From Gimesia fumaroli (GTDB lineage Bacteria > Planctomycetota > Planctomycetia > Planctomycetales > Planctomycetaceae), in the NCBI RefSeq assembly GCF_007754425.1, contig NZ_CP037452.1:4501164-4565163 (forward strand): a DNA stretch of 64,000 bases, read 5' to 3'. Position 1 is the stretch's first letter. The number at the start of each line of letters is the position of its first letter. A model generated the notes under the pieces. It ran no database searches, was not told where the DNA came from, and saw only the letters and a program-made list of their open reading frames with translations. Shown piece by piece: positions 27,663 to 37,914 of this stretch. Both the position numbers and the translations under genes were made by a program.

Positions 27663-28781
27663 ATGATCCATTCAGGCTTGCGTCGAATTCCCTGGTCCAT
27701 TCTCTGCTGCATTCTCATTCTGATGGGATGCGGACTGGCGGGCATCGCGCGTGGTGACGAACTTGCTGGTCAGGGACATTATTTTCAAAAGCAATGCGTC
27801 TGGATTCTGATTTCCCTCCTGGCACTGGGGGGCACCATCCTGTTTCCTTATCGCAACTTGCGAGGCGTCAGCTATCCTCTGTTTCTGGGAACACTCATAC
27901 TGCTTGTTGCCGTTTTTTTCATCCCCGCCGTCAATGGTTCAAGGCGCTGGATACCCCTCGGTTTTTTCAAATTCCAGCCTTCCGAACTGGCCAAAATCAC
28001 ATACATCCTCGCTTTAGCGCATTATCTGATGTACCGTCAGAATTATAGGCGAATCCCGGGACTGATCGTACCCTTCATTTTGACCTGTGTCCCTGTCTTT
28101 CTGATTTTACGCGAGCCGGATCTGGGAACGTCCCTCTTATTCTTTCCGATTCTCTTCGCCATGCTCTTCTCCGCCGGCGCACGACCGAGGCACCTCATCA
28201 CCATTGTCATGTTGGGAATCTGCACTCTGCCCGTCCTCTGGCTCGAAATGAATCCGGAACAAAAATCCAGAATTGTGGCTCTATTCACTCAACAAGATGG
28301 GGGAGAACTCCCCAAGGGAGATGGATATCATCTCTACCAGTCGAAACAAATGCTCGCACTCGGGGGCGTCTGGGGCAGCGAGATCGCCGGCATGCCCGTG
28401 GATGATCCCGCCGCCTATCATCTCCCCGCTGGACGCACTGACTTTATTTTCTGTCTGGTGGGCGAACGCTTCGGAATTATGGGCTGCCTGTTTGCGCTGT
28501 CCGTCTTCATCTTTCTGTTTTTCCGCGGCTTGCAGATCGCTACCGCCACGCGCGAACCCTTTGGCCGACTCGTTGCCGTCGGCATCGTCACGCTACTCGC
28601 GTCTCAAACGATCATCAACACCGGGATGACCGTCGGCTTAATGCCCATCACAGGCATGACGCTGCCGCTGATGAGCTACGGAGGCACCAGTATGTTAAGT
28701 ACTTGCCTGGCACTCGGACTGCTGATGAATATCTGCATGCACCCAGGTTACGAAATGAATGCCGAACCATTTCGTTTTTAA
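27663..28781 (+). CDS. rodA: RodA/FtsW family SEDS peptidoglycan polymerase
   Basis: 372 residues, about ten membrane helices. SEDS hallmarks: GFFKFQPSELAKI, the catalytic-region Asp in REPDLGTSLLF, HLPAGRTDFIFCLVGERFG and MPITGMTLPLMSYGG near the C-terminus. It polymerises lipid II into glycan strands with a class B penicillin-binding protein; none is adjacent here. RodA rather than FtsW is the likelier assignment from length and motifs, but I cannot prove it. No strong ribosome site precedes the ATG at 27663. Together with murA and uppP it points to an active peptidoglycan pathway. Confidence 0.88.
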   Translation: MIHSGLRRIPWSILCCILILMGCGLAGIARGDELAGQGHYFQKQCVWILISLLALGGTILFPYRNLRGVSYPLFLGTLILLVAVFFIPAVNGSRRWIPLGFFKFQPSELAKITYILALAHYLMYRQNYRRIPGLIVPFILTCVPVFLILREPDLGTSLLFFPILFAMLFSAGARPRHLITIVMLGICTLPVLWLEMNPEQKSRIVALFTQQDGGELPKGDGYHLYQSKQMLALGGVWGSEIAGMPVDDPAAYHLPAGRTDFIFCLVGERFGIMGCLFALSVFIFLFFRGLQIATATREPFGRLVAVGIVTLLASQTIINTGMTVGLMPITGMTLPLMSYGGTSMLSTCLALGLLMNICMHPGYEMNAEPFRF

Positions 28782-28961
28782 ATCCCTCTATAACTGCGTC
28801 AGACTAGAGACAATCAGTCGCCACTCTTTTCGAAACGTCAACAGAAAATAGTCACGCGTACACGTTCCCTGGTTTTCGAAAAGCAGATACAATTCACGAA
28901 GATTCACAGCACCTGCAGCGAGTGTGCTGATTACCGCGTTCGTTTGTAGCAAGAACCTCCG

Positions 28962-30530
28962 ATGACCATCACAGATTCCGAATTCGCAGCAGCACAAGCC
29001 AGAATTCAAGCTGCCTATGATCCTGATTTACTGGCTGCTGCCAGCCTGAAGTTCTCCGAATTAATTTCGGCACACGCACAGTCAATTCAGACCGAGGACA
29101 GCATCGTCTTAAACTGGCATCATCCGGCCGAAAATATTGAATTAGCACGACAGTTTTTGCAGACTCAAGACAACACTGACTCAACTCCCCCCACTCAGCA
29201 AGACACGATTCAGGAATTCCAGCAACTCGTCCAGCTGATGCTGGATCGAGGCCACAACTTACAAAACCCGCGTTATATCGGTCATCAGGTCCCCGCTTCA
29301 CTACCGCTGGCCGGCTTGTTTGACGCGATCACGTCAGTCACCAATCAGGTGATGGCCGTTTATGAAATCGGCCCCTGGGCTACCGCCGTTGAACTCGCTT
29401 TAGTCGAAATGGTCGGCAAAGAAATCGGTTTCACGCCGGGTGAATTTTCTGGCCTGGTCACAAACGGCGGTTCACTCGCCAATCTGACCGGACTGCTGGC
29501 TGCACGAAATTTAGCGTGTCCCGAATTCTGGACAGAAGGCTCACAGGCACAATTCGATTCAAAGCCTGTCATCCTGGCCTCCAGCGACGCGCATTACAGT
29601 GTGACGCGTTCAGCCGGCATTCTGGGAATTGGTGCAGACAACATCATCAAAATTCCTCTGGATGAACAGCGCAAAATACAACCGGCAGCTTTAGAAGAAC
29701 TGATCTTGAAATGCCGGAAAGAAAATCAAACCATCATCGCGGTTGTCGCCTGTGCCTGTGCCACCCCGATCGGTGCCTTTGACCCCCTGAATGACATAGC
29801 CGACTTGTGTGAACAATACCAACTCTGGTTGCATGTCGATGCAGCACATGGGGGACCGACCTGTTTCTCTCAACAACACCAGCACCTCACAGCGGGTCTG
29901 CACCGCGCAGACAGTGTGGTCTTCGATGCACACAAAATGATGTTCATGCCGGCTTTGAGCGCGTTTCTGTTTTTCAAAAATAAGGCACACCAGTTCTCTG
30001 CCTTTCAGCAACAGGCGCCCTACCTGTTTGATCCCTCTGCACCGGAAATTGCAGAATACGATCTCGGCTTAAGAACCATTGAATGCACCAAACGTGCGAA
30101 CAGCTACGCGCTTTGGGGAATCTGGTCTCTGTTTGGTAAAGGCCTGTTTGCGGATCTCGTAGATATTACATTCGAAACAGCCCAGATCTTTTATTCACTG
30201 CTCGAGCAGGCTGCTGACTTTGAAGCATTACACACCCCCGAGTGTAATATCGTCGTCTTTCGTTATCAGACAGCTTGGTTACAATCGCTGCCACTTGAAC
30301 AGCAAAATCTGTTTCATTTCCAATTACGTAGACAACTGATTGAATCGGGTGAGTTTTATATCGTGCATTCCGTTCTGGACGGACAAGCCGCTTTTCGCAT
30401 TACGGTGATGAATCCGCTCACTACCAAAGTGCATCTATTGCGGCTTCTGGAAACAATCCGCCACAAAGCCAGCGCACTGCAACACGCTTTTCCCGCGACT
30501 CAACAGGCAGATCCCTGCGAACAGACTTGA
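28962..30530 (+). CDS. PLP-dependent amino-acid decarboxylase (group II)
   Basis: 522 residues. The fold-type I PLP site is clear: HVDAAHGG (Asp293 contacts the pyridine nitrogen) and FDAHKMMFMP with Lys325 forming the Schiff base. Other family segments are LVTNGGSLANLTGLLAARN and SSDAHYSVTRSAGILG. Relatives decarboxylate glutamate, aspartate, 2,4-diaminobutyrate or aromatic amino acids; substrate residues cannot be read confidently here. It stands alone on the plus strand between rodA and the H1-like gene. Confidence 0.9.
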   Translation: MTITDSEFAAAQARIQAAYDPDLLAAASLKFSELISAHAQSIQTEDSIVLNWHHPAENIELARQFLQTQDNTDSTPPTQQDTIQEFQQLVQLMLDRGHNLQNPRYIGHQVPASLPLAGLFDAITSVTNQVMAVYEIGPWATAVELALVEMVGKEIGFTPGEFSGLVTNGGSLANLTGLLAARNLACPEFWTEGSQAQFDSKPVILASSDAHYSVTRSAGILGIGADNIIKIPLDEQRKIQPAALEELILKCRKENQTIIAVVACACATPIGAFDPLNDIADLCEQYQLWLHVDAAHGGPTCFSQQHQHLTAGLHRADSVVFDAHKMMFMPALSAFLFFKNKAHQFSAFQQQAPYLFDPSAPEIAEYDLGLRTIECTKRANSYALWGIWSLFGKGLFADLVDITFETAQIFYSLLEQAADFEALHTPECNIVVFRYQTAWLQSLPLEQQNLFHFQLRRQLIESGEFYIVHSVLDGQAAFRITVMNPLTTKVHLLRLLETIRHKASALQHAFPATQQADPCEQT

Positions 30531-30674
30531 CAATTAAGTCTGAGATCGAAAGAATCATCGCTCAGAAAAGACAATTGCGATCTGAATTGTTATACTACAA
30601 CAACATCATTACAAAATACGTTTCATTTGAACTTACCTTCAGGTGAATTCAAAGACTAACGGAGAAGTGAGATT

Positions 30675-30950
30675 ATGAGCGGCCCCATAGTTCGTACTGG
30701 TACAACACCTAAGTTCTGGGAAAATTACGACAAAATTTTTGGAGACACTCCCAAAAAAGGTGCGAAAAAGAAAGCAGCGAAAAAGGGAAGCACAAAAAAG
30801 AAAGCTGCTGCGAAATCTTCCCCAGCTAAGAAATCTGCGAAAAAGTCTCCTGCCAAAAAATCACCAGCAAAGAAATCACCCGCCAAAAAAATAACGGCCA
30901 AAAAAGCAACAGGCAAGAAAACGGCAAAAAAGAAAGCCAAGAAAAAATAG
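30675..30950 (+). CDS. Lys/Ala-rich histone H1-like DNA-binding protein
   Basis: 91 residues. The first 25 are ordinary (RTGTTPKFWENYDKIFG); the rest is almost only Lys, Ala, Ser, Pro and Thr, with three tandem KSPAK units, as in eukaryotic H1 tails and bacterial Hc1/AlgP-type proteins. Codons for the repeats vary (TCT CCT, TCA CCA, TCA CCC), so the protein repeat has been maintained rather than just copied recently. GGAGAAG is upstream of the ATG. Expected role is nucleoid binding or compaction, possibly relevant to the condensed planctomycete nucleoid; that is inference. Confidence 0.85.
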   Translation: MSGPIVRTGTTPKFWENYDKIFGDTPKKGAKKKAAKKGSTKKKAAAKSSPAKKSAKKSPAKKSPAKKSPAKKITAKKATGKKTAKKKAKKK

Positions 30951-30962
30951 GCACTCGATGGG

Positions 30963-32621
30963 TTGCGCTCGCTCAACCAGTGTCTCGTTCGGATTTCATT
31001 TGATGGCTTAACAAGGTGCTCAAGTTCAGTGAATCCTGAATCCACAGCTTCCAGATTGACACCGCAAGCCATTCTTATCATCACATTGATCGGCGGTTCT
31101 TTTGCCGCCGATTCGTTCTTGCGGTTCCCGATTCCCGGAACAAATGAACCACACTATCTCTGCAAAGCCAAACACTATTGGAATCCCCAGTGGTGCGCCG
31201 GAGATTTTTTTCTCGAATCGTCTAACGCACATGCCGTCTTTTATCAGGTCGTCGGCCTGCTTCCCCAACGACTGTCTCTGCGCGACACGGCACTGCTCGG
31301 CAGACTGGCTGGCTTTTTGCTATTGGCGATTGGCTGGTTTCGACTCTTTCAGGTTTTAACACCCGGCCGCTGGTCACCTTTAATTGCTGCCTGGATTTAT
31401 CTGGGAATCGCAGCAATCGGCAACTTCTCGGGGGAATGGATCATTGGTGGCATTGAGTCCAAGGTATTTGCCTACGGCTTTCTCTTTTTATCTCTCGCCA
31501 ACGCCAGTGAGCAACGCTGGAACCGCAGCGCCATCTATGCCGGGCTCACCATCAGCTGGCATCCCGTTGTCGGAGTCTGGGCGCTGTTATGTAGTGCCTT
31601 TTCACTTTTGTGTCTCTGGTTGTTACAAAGAAAATCCCCAACTCGGGTCACACTCCGAGATGCAATTTCAAAAGCTGTTCCTGCAGCGGGGCTCCTCATC
31701 CTCTGCGCACTCCCCGGTCTGATCCCTGCCGTCAATCTTCTGCTGCACAGTGATTCCCGCGACAATTTTGCAGCCAACTATATTCAGGTCTTTTACCGCA
31801 TCAAGCATCACCTCGACCCGATGGATTTTCACACCTTCGGCTACCTGATGTATGCAGGACTTCTGGGGCTCTGGTTTTTCCTGAGACGAAAACAGAATAC
31901 CACATTTGCCAATCGATTCTTCCAATGTTTTATCCTGGGAACGATTGGCTTGGCGTGCGTCGGCTTTTTGCTCGGAGCTGGACCTCGGCCCGCTTCAGAA
32001 ATGCCCTTTTATGCATTTCGGATGTCGCTGTTAAAATTCTATCCGTTTCGTCTGTTCGACGCGTTGCTCCCACTGGCAGTCACGATGGCACTGGTCAATT
32101 CCGTTTCTCAACGATTCTTTGAAACCAGACAGACAGACGCAGCATCGCCGTCCGCTTCACACTCCTCGCGCAAAGCAGTGGTTGCTGTGCTGAGTCTGAG
32201 CATTTTTACAGCCGTCCTCTATTCGGCCTGGGTCTTCCCCCCCATCCACAAAATGTCTCCTGCGCAGCGTCAGGACTGGATCGACGCCTGCCAGTGGATC
32301 AAACAAAATACCCCCGAAACAACTCTGTTTCTGACACCGGCCAGGGAATCCGACTTCAAATGGTACGCCCAGCGTCCTGAATATGTGACCGTCAAAGACT
32401 GTCCTCAGGACGCCCCCGGCGTGGTAGAATGGAATCGTCGCCTGAAATACCTTCGAAATTGGGGCCAGAAGTATTATAATGAAGGCTTTGATGATCGGGC
32501 CCTGGAGGCTCTCAAAGAAAACACCAACATCACACACCTGCTGGTCAAACGACTCGGCCCTTTTAAAACCATCAAATCCGTTTATCAAAATCAAACCTAT
32601 AAAATCTACGAACTTCCCTGA
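30963..32621 (+). CDS. Multi-pass membrane protein of unknown function
   Basis: 552 residues with ten or so hydrophobic helices and a soluble C-terminus of about 100 residues. The first loop has PGTNEPHYLCKAKHYWNP and WCAGDFFLESSNAH, and the tail contains CQWIKQNTPETTLFLTPARE, a layout shared with planctomycete membrane proteins of the GT-C-like type. No transferase motif is certain. The start is uncertain: TTG at 30963 gives the longest form, while GTG at 31029 (with AAGG upstream) gives a more usual N-terminus just before helix 1. It sits between the H1-like and PQQ-like genes with gaps of about 12 bases, so the three may be one transcript. Confidence 0.7.
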   Translation: MRSLNQCLVRISFDGLTRCSSSVNPESTASRLTPQAILIITLIGGSFAADSFLRFPIPGTNEPHYLCKAKHYWNPQWCAGDFFLESSNAHAVFYQVVGLLPQRLSLRDTALLGRLAGFLLLAIGWFRLFQVLTPGRWSPLIAAWIYLGIAAIGNFSGEWIIGGIESKVFAYGFLFLSLANASEQRWNRSAIYAGLTISWHPVVGVWALLCSAFSLLCLWLLQRKSPTRVTLRDAISKAVPAAGLLILCALPGLIPAVNLLLHSDSRDNFAANYIQVFYRIKHHLDPMDFHTFGYLMYAGLLGLWFFLRRKQNTTFANRFFQCFILGTIGLACVGFLLGAGPRPASEMPFYAFRMSLLKFYPFRLFDALLPLAVTMALVNSVSQRFFETRQTDAASPSASHSSRKAVVAVLSLSIFTAVLYSAWVFPPIHKMSPAQRQDWIDACQWIKQNTPETTLFLTPARESDFKWYAQRPEYVTVKDCPQDAPGVVEWNRRLKYLRNWGQKYYNEGFDDRALEALKENTNITHLLVKRLGPFKTIKSVYQNQTYKIYELP

Positions 32622-32634
32622 TCCCCGCCTATGA

Positions 32635-34167
32635 ATGGTTCTTCTCATGCATAACTTAGACAAGTTCATTGATCACCGCGTTCAAAAATGGTTCCTGTCC
32701 CTGCTCGTGGGCGTAGCCTCACTGCTGATTCTACCATTACCGTCGGCGCAGACCGGTCAGCTCGATTCACAGCTCAGTGCGCAATCACCGGCTGTCAAAC
32801 CGGGTGACTGGCCTTATTTCCTGGGGCCGCTCCAAACGGGAATTTCACCGGAAACCAATCTGCTCGACCAGTTTCCCGAACAGGGTCCTCCCCTGCTCTG
32901 GGAGAAAAAAATCGGAACCGGCTACAGTGCCCCTTCGATCCTGGGCAACAAACTGGTAATCCATCACCGTCCTGATGGCGACCGCGCAGGCAAAGAAGTT
33001 ATCGAATGCGTGGATGCCAGTACGGGCAAAGAACTCTGGAAGTACGAATACGCGTCCGATTTCCGCGACCCTTACGGATACAATAACGGCCCGCGTTGCT
33101 CTCCCTTGCTGACTGACAAGCACTGTTACACTTTCGGCGCACAAGGCAAATTGTATTGTCTGAATTTCAAAGACGGTTCACTCGTCTGGCACATTGACTG
33201 CCTGAAAGAATTTGACGTCCCCCCCGGATTTTTCGGCGTGGGCTCAACTCCGATTCTGGAAGGAAACAAGCTGATCGTGATGGTCGGTGGCAAGCCCAAT
33301 TCCGGTATGGTTGCCTTCGATGCACTCACCGGAAAAAAACTCTGGGAAAACGTCGGCAAGGATGTCTGGGACGGAGCTTCTACCGGCTGGGAGCGACTTC
33401 CCACTTATAAATGGCGCAGCAACAATAAAATTTCCAGCTATTCTTCCCCTCTCGCTGTCACCATTCACGGCAAACGACACCTGCTCTGCCTGATGCGTCA
33501 GGGACTGGTTTCCCTGAATCCCGAGGACGGTTCGGTCAATTTCAAATACTGGTTCCGTTCGATGATCAATGATTCCGTCAACGCCGCCCGCCCGGTTGTT
33601 GTCGACGATAAAATTTTTCTTTCCGCTGCCTACCAGGTGGGCTCAGCTTTGCTACAGGTCAACCCGGATGGCAAAAGCTATCAAGAACTCTGGCGTAATC
33701 CCACCAACATGATGACGCACTGGTCAACTACCATTCATCACGATGGATACCTTTACGGTTTCAGCGGCCGCCATGAACGCGGCGCAACGATGCGCAGCGT
33801 TCGGCTTTCAGATGGCAAAGTCATGTGGGAAACAGACGGCACCGCGCCCGTCGTCGGCAAGGTAAAACGCAACGCGTTAACGGGGCAGTTCCAATGGATT
33901 GACTCCGGCAAGACAGCCCCCTGGCCCTTTTACGGACGCGGTTCTGCGATTCTGGCGGACAACAAGTTCATCGTGCTCGGCGAGCGCGGGACTCTGGCGA
34001 TTGTAAAAGTCGACCCCGAAAAATTCAGCGAAGTCTGCCGGACGTCGTTTCCGCAAATCAAATATCCATCCTGGGCCGCGCCGGTTCTCGCCAACAAAAA
34101 GCTGTATCTCCGCAGCGAATCCCACTTACTGTGTCTGGACTTTGAGAAGAAACCAGCTGAAAAATAA
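32635..34167 (+). CDS. Exported PQQ-like beta-propeller (BamB-type repeats) protein
   Basis: 510 residues. Signal/anchor sequence about 18-40 (WFLSLLVGVASLLILPLP). The rest carries propeller blades with the usual GxLYxLDxxTGKxxW pattern: CVDASTGKELWKYEY, LYCLNFKDGSLVWHI, VAFDALTGKKLWE, VRLSDGKVMWE. No catalytic PQQ-dehydrogenase residues are evident, so it is probably a binding or scaffold protein. ATGs at 32635 and 32647 are both possible. It begins 13 bases after the membrane-protein gene and converges with murA. Confidence 0.85.
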   Translation: MVLLMHNLDKFIDHRVQKWFLSLLVGVASLLILPLPSAQTGQLDSQLSAQSPAVKPGDWPYFLGPLQTGISPETNLLDQFPEQGPPLLWEKKIGTGYSAPSILGNKLVIHHRPDGDRAGKEVIECVDASTGKELWKYEYASDFRDPYGYNNGPRCSPLLTDKHCYTFGAQGKLYCLNFKDGSLVWHIDCLKEFDVPPGFFGVGSTPILEGNKLIVMVGGKPNSGMVAFDALTGKKLWENVGKDVWDGASTGWERLPTYKWRSNNKISSYSSPLAVTIHGKRHLLCLMRQGLVSLNPEDGSVNFKYWFRSMINDSVNAARPVVVDDKIFLSAAYQVGSALLQVNPDGKSYQELWRNPTNMMTHWSTTIHHDGYLYGFSGRHERGATMRSVRLSDGKVMWETDGTAPVVGKVKRNALTGQFQWIDSGKTAPWPFYGRGSAILADNKFIVLGERGTLAIVKVDPEKFSEVCRTSFPQIKYPSWAAPVLANKKLYLRSESHLLCLDFEKKPAEK

Positions 34168-34190
34168 TAAACGAACTGCTTAAGAACGCC

Positions 34191-35624
34191 TTACGCGTCG
34201 GACGGTTTCGGCGGCTGCGCCAGTTTGTCACTCGTAGTCTGATTCCAGTGCGGCCCCGTTAATGCATCCAGCAGTTCTGAATAGCTGGGTCGGCTTTCGC
34301 CATCGGTCAGTTTCAGACTGTCCGGCATATTCTTCGGTTCGTCTTTCACGCGCTGCACGTTAGCGCCAAGTGCGATCAGCTTTTCTTCCAGCTTTTCATA
34401 ACCACGATCCAGATGATAAATCCGGCGAATCACGGTTTCCCCTTCCGCCGCCAACCCTGCTAAGACTAAAGCAGCACTCGCTCTTAAATCAGACGCCATC
34501 ACACAGGCGCCGCTTAAACGCGAGTCGCCATTCAGAATCGCGCTGGCCGATTCACGGCGAATGTTGGCTCCCATTCGCGCTAATTCCGAAGCGTGCATAA
34601 ACCGATCCGGGAATACTTTATCGGTTACAATGCTGATTCCGGGAACACACGCCAACAGCGACATCAACTGCGCCTGCACATCAGTGGGAATCCCGGGATA
34701 CGGCAGCGCAATACAATCGACTGACTTGAGAGGCTGTGTGACACGAACAAAAACGGATTGCTTTTTCGCCGGCTGATCGGGAAACTCCAGTTGGATCGTC
34801 ACTCCAATTTCCCGCAGTTTTTCAATCACCGCAGTAATATGATCGGGACGTACCCGGTTTAATCGAACGTCACCGCCGGTAATTGCCGCAGCAATCATCA
34901 ACGTCGCCGCTTCAATGCGATCGGGAATCACTTCATGTTCGATACCATTGAGTTGCTCCACGCCTTCGATGGTCAGGAACGGAGTCCCCAGTCCTTCAAT
35001 CTGCGCTCCCGCGGCGTTGAGAAAATTACCCACGTCCACGACTTCCGGTTCACAGGCGGCTGACTCGATCGTTGTTGTCCCTTTTGCCAATGCCGCCGCA
35101 ATCATCACATTGCACGTCCCGGTCACGGTACTTCCAAAAGCGCCGCCCAGGAAAATATTGGCTCCCCGCAGGCGATCGGCCCGCGCGATGACATAGCCGC
35201 GGTCCACACGAATTTGTGCGCCCAACGCAGACAGTCCTTTCAGATGCAGGTCAATCGGTCGATCACCAATGTTACAACCACCGGGTAACGAAACGCAGGC
35301 CATTCGGCGTTTCGCCAGCAAAGGACCCAACACGCACACGCTGGCCCGCATCCGCCTCACCAGATCATAGTCGGCAATGCAGGAGGTCTCATCAACGGTC
35401 TTCAAACGCAGCGTGCCTGATTCATCACGGTCCACCTGCATACCCAGCGAACCAAGGACTTGAGACTGGGTGGTCACATCCACCAGATTGGGAATGGAAT
35501 GCAGAACGGTTTCCCCTTCACAGGCCAAAGCAGCCGCCATCAATGGTAACGCCGAGTTCTTGGCACCACTGACTGAAACGCAACCTGAAAGCTGCTCGCC
35601 TCCGCGAACGAGAAACATATCCAT
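34191..35624 (-). CDS. murA: UDP-N-acetylglucosamine 1-carboxyvinyltransferase
   Basis: First committed step of peptidoglycan synthesis, adding enolpyruvate from PEP to UDP-GlcNAc. The active-site Cys117 is in [18 protein letters not shown], the target of fosfomycin in Cys-type enzymes, so this one is predicted to be sensitive at the protein level. [14 protein letters not shown] (Lys22, Asn23) is conserved. 477 residues against roughly 420 usual: about 50 extra residues lie at the C-terminus ([14 protein letters not shown] onward), poorly conserved looking. It is the last gene of the rpmE-prfA-prmC-murA run. Confidence 0.94.
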   Translation of the reverse strand: MDMFLVRGGEQLSGCVSVSGAKNSALPLMAAALACEGETVLHSIPNLVDVTTQSQVLGSLGMQVDRDESGTLRLKTVDETSCIADYDLVRRMRASVCVLGPLLAKRRMACVSLPGGCNIGDRPIDLHLKGLSALGAQIRVDRGYVIARADRLRGANIFLGGAFGSTVTGTCNVMIAAALAKGTTTIESAACEPEVVDVGNFLNAAGAQIEGLGTPFLTIEGVEQLNGIEHEVIPDRIEAATLMIAAAITGGDVRLNRVRPDHITAVIEKLREIGVTIQLEFPDQPAKKQSVFVRVTQPLKSVDCIALPYPGIPTDVQAQLMSLLACVPGISIVTDKVFPDRFMHASELARMGANIRRESASAILNGDSRLSGACVMASDLRASAALVLAGLAAEGETVIRRIYHLDRGYEKLEEKLIALGANVQRVKDEPKNMPDSLKLTDGESRPSYSELLDALTGPHWNQTTSDKLAQPPKPSDA

Positions 35625-35684
35625 CCCTGGATCTCCTGAAGTTTTTTAACCTGAACCGCGATGTAAGAAGTATAGGGAATTCAT

Positions 35685-36614
35685 TTATTTTAAGATAGGC
35701 AATTTCTCGCTGATGATTACCCGCGCCCGGCCAGCCAGATCTGCTTTGACACGCACATTCTCGTATTTCCCTGAAGCTTCGAACAGTGCTTTCAACGATG
35801 CTTCCTGCTCGGGAGAGAATTCCAGCATTAAAAGACCACCATCTTTTAAAAACTGTGGAGCTTCATCAATAATTTTGCGGTAAAAGTCCAATCCATCCGC
35901 CCCCCCCGCTAATGCCAGCCGTGGTTCGTGCTGTTTGACATCCGCGTCCAAAGTTTCAATTTCGGCGTCGGGAATATAAGGCGGATTGCTGACGATAATA
36001 TCAAACACTGTTCCTTCCGTGATCTTGGCAAAACAGTCACTTAGCAGGAACTGAATCTTTTCTGACAGCGCATTGGTCTCAGCATTTTTCTGGGCGATCT
36101 CCAACGCACGTTCGCTGATATCCGTCGCCAGAAAAGAAGCTTTCGCACAATTCGCAGCCGCCGCGATAGCAATGCAGCCGCTACCCGTACAGAGATCGAG
36201 AATCGAAGGTGCTGGAAGCTGTTGTGCGGCATCCACCAGTTCCATCACCAGCGTTTCGGTATCCGGACGTGGCACCAGGACATGGGAGTCGACATAAAAA
36301 TCCAGCCCGAAGAATTCGCGATTGCCCACAAGATACGCCACCGGTTCTGATTTGGCACGTCGTTGAACCAGTTCCCGCATCAAGCCGCGTTCCTGTTCAG
36401 AAACTTCATCTTCATAGTTGGTATAAAGACGAATCCGCTCACATTTCCGGGCGAACGCTAACAGCACTTCGGCATCCAGGCGGGGAGAATCACTTCCATG
36501 TTTTGTCAGATGTGCCGTCGTCCAGTCCAGGATACGACGCACGGTCCACGGCTCTGCTGCAGTCTCTGAAGTGTGCTCCGATGAGGGTGGATTATCTTTC
36601 ACAACGCGATCCAT
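35685..36614 (-). CDS. prmC: Release factor glutamine methyltransferase
   Basis: Methylates the Gln of the GGQ motif in RF1 and RF2 using SAM. 309 residues. The N-terminal helical substrate domain (about 25-105) is followed by the methyltransferase fold, with SAM motif ILDLCTGSGCIAIAAA and catalytic IVSNPPYIP, and YLVGNREFFGLDF is also typical. The first 20 residues are a variable extension. It begins 38 bases after prfA, its own substrate gene, and precedes murA by 60 bases. Confidence 0.95.
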   Translation of the reverse strand: MDRVVKDNPPSSEHTSETAAEPWTVRRILDWTTAHLTKHGSDSPRLDAEVLLAFARKCERIRLYTNYEDEVSEQERGLMRELVQRRAKSEPVAYLVGNREFFGLDFYVDSHVLVPRPDTETLVMELVDAAQQLPAPSILDLCTGSGCIAIAAAANCAKASFLATDISERALEIAQKNAETNALSEKIQFLLSDCFAKITEGTVFDIIVSNPPYIPDAEIETLDADVKQHEPRLALAGGADGLDFYRKIIDEAPQFLKDGGLLMLEFSPEQEASLKALFEASGKYENVRVKADLAGRARVIISEKLPILK

Positions 36615-36652
36615 CGAAATAACAGTTGACAGTGATACTGCAGACGACGCGT

Positions 36653-37735
36653 TTAGTTATTAGCGCCATCGCCGAGCAGTCGTTCTTCACGGTCAAACTG
36701 TAACAGGGCTTCAACCAGTTCATCCAGGTCGCCCTGCATGATCTGATCGATTTTATAAAGTGAAAGGTTGATGCGGTGGTCAGTCACACGACCTTGTGGA
36801 AAGTTATAAGTTCGAATTCGCTGGCTGCGGTCCCCGGAACCAATCAGAGTCCGACGCTGATCGGCCCGTTCGTCTGCTGCCTGCTGCTGCATTTGTTCCA
36901 ATACACGACTACGCAGCACGCGCATCGCTTTGGCCTTGTTCTTGTGTTGACTTTTTTCATCCTGACATTGCACAACCGTGCCCGTCGGCAAGTGAGTGAT
37001 CCGCACGGCACTTTCCGTCTTGTTCACTTTCTGACCGCCGGGACCGCTGGCATGAAACGTATCGAGGCGAATGTCGTCCGGTTTGATATCGACTTCAATT
37101 TCGCTCGCTTCCGGCAGTACGGCGACGGTCGCGGCACTCGTATGCACGCGGCCCTGCGTTTCAGTTTCGGGAACACGCTGTACCCGATGTCCACCGCTTT
37201 CAAACTGCAAACGGTGAAATGCGCCTTCACCGGAGATGGAAAACGTGACTTCTTTGATGCCCCCCAGCTCTGTCGCATTCAGGTTCAACACTTCAGTTTT
37301 CCAGCCCTTTTGGGCTTCAACGTAATGCTGATACATATCGAACAATTCACGGGCGAACAAGGCGGCTTCATCGCCCCCCGCTCCCGCGCGAATTTCCATG
37401 ATCAGACCACCCCGCGTGATCGAATCGCCGGCAACGACCAGATCTTCCAGGTCTCTGGTGTGTTTCTCGTGCTCTTCGCACAGCTCGTCGAGTTCCTTCT
37501 GCGCGTAGGCTTTGGCATCAGGATCGGTCTCTTCCTCCAGCATCTCACGCGCGACTTCAATATCCTCGGCACGGGTATTGAATACGCGAACTTCTTGAGC
37601 CACTTTAGAGAGACCACCGTACTCGCGTTGCACTTCAACGAGCTTGGCATTGTTAGTCAGAACTTCTGGATCCTGAAGCTGTTTTTCCAGCTCCTCAAAT
37701 CGTTCCAGTTTTGCCTGCAGGGTGGGAAATTTCAT
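36653..37735 (-). CDS. prfA: Peptide chain release factor 1
   Basis: Ends translation at UAA and UAG. 360 residues, standard length. The codon-recognition tripeptide is PET (PxT) in [15 protein letters not shown], and the catalytic GGQ is in [18 protein letters not shown]. The PxT form separates RF1 from RF2 (SPF). The following prmC is expected to methylate this protein. An opposite-strand open frame of equal length exists here and is rejected. Confidence 0.96.
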   Translation of the reverse strand: MKFPTLQAKLERFEELEKQLQDPEVLTNNAKLVEVQREYGGLSKVAQEVRVFNTRAEDIEVAREMLEEETDPDAKAYAQKELDELCEEHEKHTRDLEDLVVAGDSITRGGLIMEIRAGAGGDEAALFARELFDMYQHYVEAQKGWKTEVLNLNATELGGIKEVTFSISGEGAFHRLQFESGGHRVQRVPETETQGRVHTSAATVAVLPEASEIEVDIKPDDIRLDTFHASGPGGQKVNKTESAVRITHLPTGTVVQCQDEKSQHKNKAKAMRVLRSRVLEQMQQQAADERADQRRTLIGSGDRSQRIRTYNFPQGRVTDHRINLSLYKIDQIMQGDLDELVEALLQFDREERLLGDGANN

Positions 37736-37854
37736 TTACCCAAAATCCACGAAGAAGCCTGTCTGATCACGATCGGATTTCTTCGGGGCGCGAATGAGCC
37801 TCGAGAAATCAAAAAACCAGACGTAAAAAAGAGAAATACACGACTATGCACTAA

Positions 37855-37892
37855 ATGAGGCTCATACGGAACTATCCTCCGTAGAGCCTCAT
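37855..37892 (-). terminator. Hairpin between rpmE and prfA
   Basis: ATGAGGCTC/GAGCCTCAT plus TACGGA/TCCGTA pair around a seven-base loop, with one bulged A. It starts 23 bases after the rpmE stop. The minus-strand sequence that follows lacks an immediate U-run, so it may be a partial terminator or RNA-processing site rather than a full stop. Confidence 0.5.
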
Positions 37893-37914
37893 CGATAGAC
37901 GATTCGTCAATTTG

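Noticed and set aside
30725-31084. Minus-strand frame rich in Phe/Ala opposite the H1-like gene
   Set aside because: It is the shadow of the Lys/Ala codons (AAA and GCN read as TTT and NGC) and has no independent support.
36776-37858. Open frame of 360 codons on the plus strand opposite prfA
   Set aside because: It lies entirely antisense to a well-supported release factor, its peptide is unlike any family and its length only reflects the high coding constraint of prfA on the other strand.
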